Assembly: GCA_900552885.1 (NCBI GenBank)
Contig: USBM01000041.1
Coordinates: 1-12,414 of the forward strand
Reading direction: 5' to 3'
DNA length: 12,414 nt
Origin: an uncultured Clostridium sp.
GTDB taxonomy: Bacteria; Bacillota; Clostridia; Lachnospirales; Lachnospiraceae
The notes beneath the pieces are model-generated. The model saw only the letters and a list, made by a program, of their open reading frames with translations, did no database searches and was not told the origin of the DNA. The stretch's first letter is position 1. Each line of letters opens with the position of its first letter. Below are positions 1 through 5,382 of this stretch, in pieces. The position numbers were made by a program, and so were the translations under genes.

Positions 1-110
1 TGCGTGCGAGTCGTAATGCGAATGTGCCTGCTGCAACATGACACCACCCAAAAGCCGGGTTCACAACCTAAAACATGTGCGTCCGTCTTCACTTACGCTG
101 TGCAAGGGTA
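1..110 (-). mobile_element. MITE-like repeat, copy 1 (partial, runs off the left edge)
   Basis: This stretch is the reverse complement of the first part of the repeats at 4530-4943 and 11059-11411, with scattered mismatches and one-base indels. It ends at 100-110 with GTGCAAGGGTA, which matches the terminal inverted repeat of the full copy. The rest of the element lies outside the window. The terminus is only five bases from the stop codon of the JAMM protease gene. It lacks the roughly 54-bp internal insertion of the 4530 copy, so it resembles the 11059 copy more closely. Reading frames through it are not preserved between copies, so I regard it as non-coding. Confidence 0.8.
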
Positions 111-115
111 TAAGT

Positions 116-538
116 TTAAATGTATTGGATTTCGTGAATCGTCACATTCTTGTCCTTATCAATCCCAAACGCCTTCAAAACCGGATTATCTGCCTCCTGC
201 AAAGACAATATTAGGTATTCAATACTTGGATCATATGCCAACCGCTTATCCTCCTCGGATGGTCTTGATGGAGATTCCGGGTGAGAATGGAAGTTACCGA
301 TAATCTCAACTCCGTTGGCTCTGGCATCCTTGAGAGCTGCAAACTGCTCCTTCGGATCCATAGAGAAATGTTCGTTACTTGCATCTATATTCGTCAGCAG
401 ATAAATCTTGGTAACTGTCTTTATTTCGCCCTCTACCGTTCCCGCTAACAAACCGCAGGATTCATTCGGCAGACCATCTTCGCAATGCTTAAGCATCTTA
501 TCGTAATCACTCTTTTTTAACTTTAATACAATGCTCAT
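116..538 (-). CDS. JAMM/Mov34 (M67-type) metalloprotease, probable HcyD-like sulfur-carrier protease
   Basis: The 140-residue product is a compact single-domain JAMM (MPN+) zinc protease. The signature is complete: Glu26 in NESCG, then H84-S-H86, Ser94 and Asp97, fitting H-x-H-x7-S-x2-D. Members of this family in bacteria cut after the Gly-Gly of ubiquitin-like sulfur carriers (Mec+ acting on CysO in mycobacteria, HcyD in Wolinella). Here it is the last gene of an operon with a ThiS-like carrier whose Gly tail carries extra residues, so two jobs are likely: trimming the carrier to expose Gly-Gly, and releasing homocysteine from the carrier adduct. It starts 13 bases after the E1 gene, with AAGGA upstream of the ATG. 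No signal peptide is visible, so it is cytoplasmic. The family call is firm; the substrate is inferred from context. Confidence 0.9.
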   Translation of the reverse strand: MSIVLKLKKSDYDKMLKHCEDGLPNESCGLLAGTVEGEIKTVTKIYLLTNIDASNEHFSMDPKEQFAALKDARANGVEIIGNFHSHPESPSRPSEEDKRLAYDPSIEYLILSLQEADNPVLKAFGIDKDKNVTIHEIQYI

Positions 539-551
539 ATATCACCATTCC

Positions 552-1358
552 TTATTTCTTCAAGTCGCATTCTGCCTGTTCGTAATCGATCAGCTTTGTG
601 ATTGTTGGATGTTCCCCACATACTGCACAGTTGCAGTTCTTTGGAAGCTTGATCGCATGGAAATCCATCTTCAGTGCATCATAAGTCAACAGCTTTCCGG
701 TCAACAGATCGCCCTTGCCGATAATATACTTAATGGCTTCCATTGCCTGAAGACTTCCGATCACACCGCCCATGGCACCGATGACACCAGCCTGCTTACA
801 GGTTGGAACCGCATCCTTTGGAGGTGGATTTTTGAATACACAACGATAGCATGGTCCTTCATCCGGAACATACGTCATAAGCTGTCCCTTAAAACGGATA
901 ATACCTGCATGAGAAAATGGTTTCTTTGCCATAACGCAGGCATCATTAATGAGGAACTTAGCAGGAAAATTATCGGTTCCATCAATAATGAAATCATAAT
1001 CTGCAATCAAGTCCATAATATTCGTTGAATCCACAAATGTACGATATGTCTTTACCGTAACATCTGGATTGATTGCTTCCATTGTCTCTGCTGCGGATTT
1101 CACTTTTGCTTTGCCCACATCCTGTGTTGTATGAATAACCTGTCTTTGCAGATTGGATAAATCAACCTCATCTGCATCCACAATACCAATCGTTCCAACT
1201 CCTGCTGCTGCCAAATACAATGCTGCCGGAGCACCTAAACCACCAGCACCGATGATCAGAACTTTGGCATTTAATAACTTCTTCTGACCTTTCACGCCGA
1301 CTTCCTGCAAGATGATATGACGGGAATAGCGCTCTAACTGTTCATTGGTAAATGCCAT
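552..1358 (-). CDS. ThiF/MoeB/HesA-family E1-like adenylyltransferase (HcyF-like)
   Basis: The 268-residue protein is expected to adenylate the C-terminal glycine of the neighbouring ThiS-like carrier and support its conversion to a thiocarboxylate. Visible features are the N-terminal ERYSRH motif with Arg13, the nucleotide loop GAGGLG at 37-42, Asp61 and Asp63, the SNLQRQ segment with Arg72, Lys85, the GTDN motif around Asp129, and a candidate active cysteine, Cys187, in the VPTCKQAG segment. Two CxxC pairs (C170/C173 and C244/C247) should bind structural zinc. There is no rhodanese domain, so sulfur must come from sulfide or another carrier. Its ATG overlaps the carrier's TAA by one base (TAATG), implying translational coupling. 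ThiF or MoeB proper is the alternative, but no other thiamine or molybdopterin gene is present. Confidence 0.92.
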   Translation of the reverse strand: MAFTNEQLERYSRHIILQEVGVKGQKKLLNAKVLIIGAGGLGAPAALYLAAAGVGTIGIVDADEVDLSNLQRQVIHTTQDVGKAKVKSAAETMEAINPDVTVKTYRTFVDSTNIMDLIADYDFIIDGTDNFPAKFLINDACVMAKKPFSHAGIIRFKGQLMTYVPDEGPCYRCVFKNPPPKDAVPTCKQAGVIGAMGGVIGSLQAMEAIKYIIGKGDLLTGKLLTYDALKMDFHAIKLPKNCNCAVCGEHPTITKLIDYEQAECDLKK

Positions 1359-1567
1359 TATCTAGCTCCTCCTCCCATGAAATATAAGAACTCTACCACG
1401 TCACCATCCTTGATGATCGTCTCTGGGAACTTCTCTCTCTCTACAAACTCATCATTGATCGTTACGGTAACATATTCTGCATTATCAATCTGCTCTTTCT
1501 CGATCAATGTAGGTAAATTAATACCATCTTCATATTCTTTCTTGTTGCCTGCTACTGTAATTGTCAT
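1358..1567 (-). CDS. ThiS/MoaD-like sulfur carrier protein with a masked Gly-Gly tail (HcyS-like)
   Basis: This 69-residue beta-grasp protein resembles ThiS, with the typical segment KDGDVVEFLYFMGGG near its end. Unlike ThiS or MoaD, it does not stop at Gly-Gly: the last residues are GGGAR, so residues 68-69 or 67-69 must be removed before the E1 can adenylate it. Wolinella HcyS is also made as a precursor that a JAMM protease trims, and such a protease is encoded in the same operon. The ATG is preceded by AGGAGG at a good distance. The GGA GGA GGA codons of the tail also form the ribosome binding site for the next gene. The family is clear. The pathway role (homocysteine rather than thiamine, tungsten or molybdenum cofactor synthesis) is inferred from metY and the sulfite reductase upstream. 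Confidence 0.9.
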   Translation of the reverse strand: MTITVAGNKKEYEDGINLPTLIEKEQIDNAEYVTVTINDEFVEREKFPETIIKDGDVVEFLYFMGGGAR

Positions 1568-1608
1568 CTTTTCATCCTCCTAATATTCTAATTGAATTAA
1601 CACACATC

Positions 1609-1707
1609 TCATTTCTTATACAGCACCACACGATTCTTCTCTCCTGCAGTCACCGCCTGCAAACTTTTCTTATCGGCAATTTTTCCTATCTCAACTGCCT
1701 TGCAAGA
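1609..1707 (-). other. In-frame open extension after the thioredoxin stop codon
   Basis: The 140-base gap between the thioredoxin and carrier genes is not random-looking. Directly after the thioredoxin TGA (1708-1710) the same frame stays open for 32 codons, beginning SCKAVEIGKIADKK and ending RVVLYKK, and closes with a second TGA at 1609-1611. It has no convincing start or ribosome binding site of its own. It may be a decayed C-terminal extension, the tail of a lost gene, occasional readthrough, or chance. Confidence 0.35.
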
Positions 1708-2016
1708 TCAGCTAAATAGATTTACAATCTCATCCTTGCCTGCTGCTCCAGATAACCGGTTCTTCTCTTCGCCGTTCTCAAACACAATCAAGGTTGGAGC
1801 GGACATCACCTGATACTTTGCCGTCAGGTCTTCCTCATAGTTCACATTTACTTTATAAAGATAAAGCTTATCTTCATATTCGTCCTCGATATCTCCAAGC
1901 ACTCCTGCCATTCGTTTACATGGAATACAGGTATCGGAGTAAAAATCCACCAAAACCGGCTTATCTGCTTTCAGAACTTTCTCTTCAAAATCAGCACTGC
2001 TAATTCTTGTTGCCAT
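1708..2016 (-). CDS. Thioredoxin-fold protein with atypical CIPC active site
   Basis: The 102-residue protein has ordinary thioredoxin length and fold markers: VLVDFYSDTC, the redox pair Cys30-Ile-Pro-Cys33, and the cis-proline Pro74 in SAPTLIVF. The canonical WCGPC is changed to TCIPC: the tryptophan is lost and glycine is replaced by isoleucine, which should alter redox potential and partners. AAAGGAG lies six bases before the ATG. Its place between the TusA-like and ThiS-like genes suggests service to this pathway, for example reducing a persulfide on TusA or keeping the sulfite reductase or E1 cysteines reduced, rather than acting as the general cellular thioredoxin. There is no signal peptide. 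The reading frame continues open beyond its stop codon. Confidence 0.9.
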   Translation of the reverse strand: MATRISSADFEEKVLKADKPVLVDFYSDTCIPCKRMAGVLGDIEDEYEDKLYLYKVNVNYEEDLTAKYQVMSAPTLIVFENGEEKNRLSGAAGKDEIVNLFS

Positions 2017-2095
2017 GTCTTTCTCCTTTCCGGTAAATCATCTTCTCAAATCTCACCATATAAGAATATCTCCTTATAATTTTCCGACAAATCGC

Positions 2096-2344
2096 TTATT
2101 CTTCCTCTACCTTCTTAACAATAAGGGTATAAGTACCATCCTCATTCGCATTCAGTTTCAGGATCTGGTGTCCCTCTTCCTTAATACTTCTTGGCACATT
2201 CTGTACCGGCTCGCCGTCATTCATACGTATGGCAAGAATCTGTCCATCATCTATTTCCTCTAACGCTACCTTTGCCTTTACAAATGTTACCGGGCAAACC
2301 ACATCTGTTATATCTACTGTATCATCAATCTGAAAATCACCCAT
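2096..2344 (-). CDS. TusA/SirA/YedF-family sulfur carrier
   Basis: The 82-residue product matches the TusA-like fold (COG0425), with the persulfide cysteine Cys17 in DVVCPVTFVKAK, followed by KVALEEIDDGQILAIRMND and a C-terminal strand. The motif is CPVT, so the second proline of the usual CPxP is missing. TusA proteins relay sulfane sulfur between cysteine desulfurases, sulfur oxidation enzymes or modification enzymes. In this operon it may pass sulfur from the reductase toward the carrier thiocarboxylate. Its ATG lies inside the end of the sulfite reductase gene (8-base overlap), with AAAGGAGG just upstream, so the pair is translationally coupled. A selenium-linked YedF role is possible, but no selenium gene is present here. 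Confidence 0.85.
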   Translation of the reverse strand: MGDFQIDDTVDITDVVCPVTFVKAKVALEEIDDGQILAIRMNDGEPVQNVPRSIKEEGHQILKLNANEDGTYTLIVKKVEEE

Positions 2345-3200
2345 TATATGCCTCCTTTAATCTCTTATAAAATTCTTCTCTGCCAACCCGGTCTAATGTG
2401 AACTTGAAACGTTCACTTGGGTTTGCATAATCATCAAAAAACTGAATCGCTGCATCTGTCACACGGAATAGCTGTTCCTCGGATGTAATCAGCGGCAACG
2501 GATATTCTCCCTTGCTGATCGCATTACCAAATGTTCCACCAAAGGATACCAGATAAGCAGATTCCGCATCCCACGCATCTGTCGGACAGGACTTCACACA
2601 GCGTCCACAATAGTTACATTTATCATAATCGACTACAACCTTGCCATCTTCTATGGTGATCGCATTCGACCGACATACCTTCGCACACAAGCCACAATTG
2701 ATACAGGCTTCCTGCTTCCACTTCACATCCAATGCACCCTTAATTCCAACATCATTTTCCTCTGCCTTCAGGCAGTTATTCTGACATCCGGTCACACCGA
2801 ACTTGAACTTATGTGGCAGCTCTCTACCGAAATAACGGTCATTTAACTTCTGTGCAATATCATAAGTATCAATGTTACCACTCGGACAAATCTGGTTACC
2901 CTGACAAGCGGTTACCGTACGAACTCTCGGTCCGCAGACACCCGGCTTGCAATCACCCTTGGCAAGCTCCTCCTTGACCTCATCAATATCCTGTAACTTG
3001 ATAAATGGTATCTCCACCCCCTGACGGGATGTCAGATGCACATGACCATCTCCATACTTCTCTGCTACTTCCGCAATCTTCTTCAAATTCTCTGCTGTTA
3101 AGGTTCCCCCGACTACTGCAAGACGAAGGGAAAAGTTATCCTTCTGCTTCTGTCTCATGAATCCACCCTTCTTCAGGGTGCTGTAATCTACCTGTGCCAT
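2337..3200 (-). CDS. Small siroheme [4Fe-4S] sulfite reductase with ferredoxin domain
   Basis: The 287-residue protein belongs to the nitrite/sulfite reductase superfamily and resembles small dissimilatory-type or AsrC-like enzymes. The N-terminal half carries the HLTSRQGVE siroheme-binding segment (Arg59) and basic residues near GPRVRTVTAC. Siroheme-cluster ligands are C99-x5-C105 and C139-x3-C143. A two-cluster ferredoxin insert follows, with C166/C169/C172/C176 and C195/C198/C201/C205. The expected reaction is six-electron reduction of sulfite to sulfide in the cytoplasm, with electrons entering through the ferredoxin clusters. It follows metY after one base, and its ribosome binding site GGAGG lies in the Gly-Gly codons at the end of metY. 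Because it sits with biosynthetic genes, an assimilatory role is likelier than respiration. No sulfate-activating gene is present, so sulfite itself may be the input. Confidence 0.88.
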   Translation of the reverse strand: MAQVDYSTLKKGGFMRQKQKDNFSLRLAVVGGTLTAENLKKIAEVAEKYGDGHVHLTSRQGVEIPFIKLQDIDEVKEELAKGDCKPGVCGPRVRTVTACQGNQICPSGNIDTYDIAQKLNDRYFGRELPHKFKFGVTGCQNNCLKAEENDVGIKGALDVKWKQEACINCGLCAKVCRSNAITIEDGKVVVDYDKCNYCGRCVKSCPTDAWDAESAYLVSFGGTFGNAISKGEYPLPLITSEEQLFRVTDAAIQFFDDYANPSERFKFTLDRVGREEFYKRLKEAYNG

Positions 3201-3201
3201 A

Positions 3202-4437
3202 CTACCTCGTTCCTCCTATTGCATTTGCAAAATCTTTCTTCAGATCTTCTACATCCTCAATTCCAACACTCACACGTATCAGATCATCATACACACCCGA
3301 CTGAATCTGATCTTCCTTTGACAGATGTACTGCGATCGTCGATGCCGGATGGATGACCAATGTCTTCGTATCTCCAATATTAGACAAGATAAACGGAAGT
3401 TTCAATGCATTAATAATCTCAAATGCTCTTTCCTTACTTCCAGTTCTCATCGTCACAATCGCACCAAATCCACCATGAAGCTGTCTCTTTGCCAACTCAT
3501 AATATGGGCTGTTTGGCAATCCCGGATAATTCACCGTAATACCTTCTAACGTATCTAAATACTTTGCAAGTTCTAATGCATTCGCACATTGGCGTTCCAT
3601 TCGAAGTCCTAATGTCTCTAATCCTAAGTTATTCAAAAATGCATTCTGCGGAGACAAACACGCACCCATATTCCTAAATAAACCATTCCGTAACTTTGCT
3701 ATGTACGCCATTGGTCCGAACTTCTTATATGGTACCATACCCGGATACCGTTCGTCATCCCACTTGAACTTACCACTCCACGTCAGCACTCCACTGATCG
3801 CATCGCTGTTGCCATTCATGTACTTAGACGAAGAATTGACAACAATATCTGCACCAAGACTGATCGGCTTCACCAGATACGGTGTCGCAACGGTATTATC
3901 AATGATCAGCGGTAAATGATTCCGATGTGCCATCTCTGCAACTGCCGCAATATCCGTTACATCTAACATCGGATTCCCAATCGTCTCTGCAAAGATCAAA
4001 CGGGTCTTATCCGTAATCAACTCTTCATAGGCTTCCGGCTCATTCTTCTTCACATATCTTGTTGTAATTCCAAATGCCTCCAGATCCTCGAATAACTCTA
4101 CCGTCCCGCCATACAATCCCGCCGCTGCCACAATCTCGTCACCACTTTGCAGGATATTCATGAATGCATTGCTAAGTGCTGCCATACCGGAAGCACATGC
4201 CACACTTCCAATTCCACCTTCCAACAAAGTAACCCTCTTCTCAAATGCTTCCACCGTCGGATTGTTAATTCGCGTATAGGAAAATCCCATTGCCTTATTC
4301 GTAAAAATCTTCTCTAGGTCTTCTGCACATTCGTGCCGAAATGCACTGCTTTGATAGATGGGAACCTGCGTTGTACCATATGGGTTCTTATCATCTACTC
4401 CATGCAAAAGAGCTGTATTAAATCCACAATCTGTCAC
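3202..4437 (-). CDS. metY: O-acetylhomoserine sulfhydrylase (MetY), Cys/Met metabolism PLP enzyme
   Basis: This PLP enzyme of the cystathionine gamma-synthase/MetY family should make homocysteine from O-acetylhomoserine and sulfide or a protein thiocarboxylate. Hallmarks are SYTRINNPT near the N-terminus, the CASGMAAL phosphate-binding stretch, the IIDNT aspartate (about residue 180), the Schiff-base lysine near residue 205 in NSSSKYMNG, and the NIGDTKTLVIHPAST segment typical of this branch. I choose the GTG at 4437, because AAAGGAG ends nine bases before it, giving 411 residues. A TTG at 4458 would add seven residues and has a weaker AAGGA. It is the first gene of the operon, about 44 bases behind a clear promoter. 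Methionine gamma-lyase is less likely given the context. Confidence 0.93.
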   Translation of the reverse strand: MTDCGFNTALLHGVDDKNPYGTTQVPIYQSSAFRHECAEDLEKIFTNKAMGFSYTRINNPTVEAFEKRVTLLEGGIGSVACASGMAALSNAFMNILQSGDEIVAAAGLYGGTVELFEDLEAFGITTRYVKKNEPEAYEELITDKTRLIFAETIGNPMLDVTDIAAVAEMAHRNHLPLIIDNTVATPYLVKPISLGADIVVNSSSKYMNGNSDAISGVLTWSGKFKWDDERYPGMVPYKKFGPMAYIAKLRNGLFRNMGACLSPQNAFLNNLGLETLGLRMERQCANALELAKYLDTLEGITVNYPGLPNSPYYELAKRQLHGGFGAIVTMRTGSKERAFEIINALKLPFILSNIGDTKTLVIHPASTIAVHLSKEDQIQSGVYDDLIRVSVGIEDVEDLKKDFANAIGGTR

Positions 4438-4480
4438 GTATCTATTCTCCTTTACCAAGCATTTCCTTAAGCTGTGTCTT

Positions 4481-4509
4481 ATAATAAACCCATTTACCTA
4501 CTTTGTCAA
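4481..4509 (-). promoter_or_regulatory. Promoter of the sulfur operon
   Basis: On the minus strand TTGACA (4509-4504, a perfect -35) is followed by a 17-base spacer and TATTAT (4486-4481, five of six to the -10 consensus). Transcription would start near 4474, leaving a leader of about 35-40 bases before the GTG. That is too short for a SAM riboswitch or T-box, so control is more likely by a DNA-binding protein. Confidence 0.8.
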
Positions 4510-4516
4510 TAGGTTA
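4496..4516. promoter_or_regulatory. Candidate operator in the metY promoter, shared with the Rrf2 promoter
   Basis: Plus-strand reading is ACCTACTTT, two variable bases, CA, three variable bases, GGTTA. It contains a perfect five-base dyad, ACCTA (4496-4500) and TAGGT (4510-4514). It covers the -35 box, so a bound repressor would block RNA polymerase. The same 21-bp pattern recurs at 11017-11037 in front of the Rrf2 gene, with 16 of 21 bases identical. Confidence 0.5.
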
Positions 4517-4529
4517 TTAGGAAAATATT

Positions 4530-4943
4530 TTACCCTTGCACAGCGTAAGTGTGACGGACGCGCATGTTGAGGGTTGTGAACCCGGCTTTGGGCGGTGTCA
4601 TATTGCAGCAGGCACACAGCACAAGGCATACCTTCGAACTAAGCTTGCAAGCAAGCTAAGGTCTCAGGCATTGCGTTACGGGCTCGCACGCAGCAGACAC
4701 TAATGCTCCTTATAATAAGCGAACTCACATAAAAGCGGATATGGATTTATGAGTGTATACACAAGTGATATGTATGCATTCTTAATCCATATCCGTTTTG
4801 TTCGTTCTGCTTATTACTACGTCGCAAAGTGCTGGCGTGCTCCACGTACCTGCTTGCAAAATATGACAGACCGCCCCTGCCGGGATTTACTTTTTGAACA
4901 TGCGCTGTTTACTGTGTAATCTCATTACGGCCGTGCAAGGGTA
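4530..4943 (+). mobile_element. MITE-like repeat, copy 2 (full length)
   Basis: This roughly 414-bp non-coding element is bounded by TACCCTTGCAC (4531-4541) and GTGCAAGGGTA (4933-4943), perfect 11-base terminal inverted repeats. AATATT at 4524-4529 and again at 4944-4949 may be a target-site duplication, although the AT-rich palindrome makes the exact edge ambiguous. No transposase is encoded. The centre forms a large hairpin. Relative to the other copies it carries about 54 extra bases near 4617-4670, including a small dyad (AGCTTGC/GCAAGCT). It fills the whole gap between the GNAT gene and the metY promoter, and its right edge touches the GNAT stop codon. Confidence 0.75.
4714..4815. repeat. 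Long internal hairpin of repeat copy 2
   Basis: The inner arms are 4731-4747 (AAAAGCGGATATGGATT) and 4784-4799 (AATCCATATCCGTTTT), complementary except for one missing base. Outer arms AATAAGCGAAC (4714-4724) and GTTCG...CTTATT (4800-4815) extend the stem across a five-base bulge. The loop contains the palindrome GTGTATACAC. A transcript in either direction would fold strongly. Confidence 0.75.
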
Positions 4944-4948
4944 AATAT

Positions 4949-5380
4949 TCAGAGAGAGATTTCAAAGCCATAACAGCTCTTCTCAAAGCCATAATGTTCA
5001 TAAAAGCCATGTGCCCTAGTCCGAGGAAGCCCGGAATCCAATATCATTGCTTTACAATTTCGTTGTATTGCCAATTCTTTGGCATGATCAAGTAATAATA
5101 CCCCATATCCTTTACCTCGATCCTCTTCATTTGTGATCAGACTTGACACATAACAGGTACGTCCCGTCATCCAGAAGGTATTAAAATAGTCTCCATGGCA
5201 GAAACCATGATAATTACCCTCTTCATCCACCGCAAAGAAAGCAAAGCTATTGTCATCTGCAAGAACTTCTTCATATACCTTCTTCACACTGCTATAATCA
5301 TAAGTGTTATATGTCCATAATGCTTCAATATAACGAAATGCAATATCAAAATCTTCCAACGTTGCCTGCTGAATCTTCAT
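4949..5380 (-). CDS. GNAT-family N-acetyltransferase
   Basis: The 143-residue protein has the GNAT fold: an N-terminal MKIQQATLEDF strand-helix start, central beta strands with VSSLITNEEDRGKGYG where R88-G-K-G-Y-G93 is the acetyl-CoA pyrophosphate loop (motif A), and a late FYEHYGFEK segment typical of the C-terminal part. It should transfer an acetyl group from acetyl-CoA to an amine; the substrate cannot be read from the sequence. An upstream in-frame ATG at 5428 would overlap dsdA by 46 bases. I prefer 5380, because GGAGAGG lies eight bases before it and it begins two bases after the dsdA stop. The coupling suggests an amino-acid-related substrate or detoxification alongside D-serine breakdown, but this is only context. 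Confidence 0.88.
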   Translation of the reverse strand: MKIQQATLEDFDIAFRYIEALWTYNTYDYSSVKKVYEEVLADDNSFAFFAVDEEGNYHGFCHGDYFNTFWMTGRTCYVSSLITNEEDRGKGYGVLLLDHAKELAIQRNCKAMILDSGLPRTRAHGFYEHYGFEKSCYGFEISL

Positions 5381-5382
5381 CC

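Noticed and set aside
531..1028. 165-codon plus-strand open frame opposite the E1 gene
   Set aside because: It lies wholly antisense to a gene with full family motifs and its translation is rich in Cys, Ile, His and Trp with no domain; it is a shadow.
2000..2059. 19-residue minus-strand leader-like ORF (MVRFEKMIYRKGERHG...) with an AAGGAG upstream, overlapping the thioredoxin start
   Set aside because: It is short, ends inside the thioredoxin gene and has no regulatory logic (no stop-start coupling, no amino acid run). It could be a translation artefact of an A/G-rich stretch.
4510..4529. SAM riboswitch or T-box leader for metY
   Set aside because: The promoter lies so close to the start that the leader is about 40 bases; there is no room for either structure.
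4560..4615. tRNA-like look of GGGTTGTGAACCCGG in the repeat
   Set aside because: Only a short hairpin is present; there is no acceptor stem or full cloverleaf, and no rRNA or tRNA gene was found anywhere in the window.
4680..4710. Small GTG-initiated ORF within the repeat (minus strand, VSAACEPV...) preceded by AAGGAG
   Set aside because: The frame differs between copies because of indels (14 residues in copy 2, about 32 in copy 3, shifted in copy 1), so selection for a peptide is not supported.
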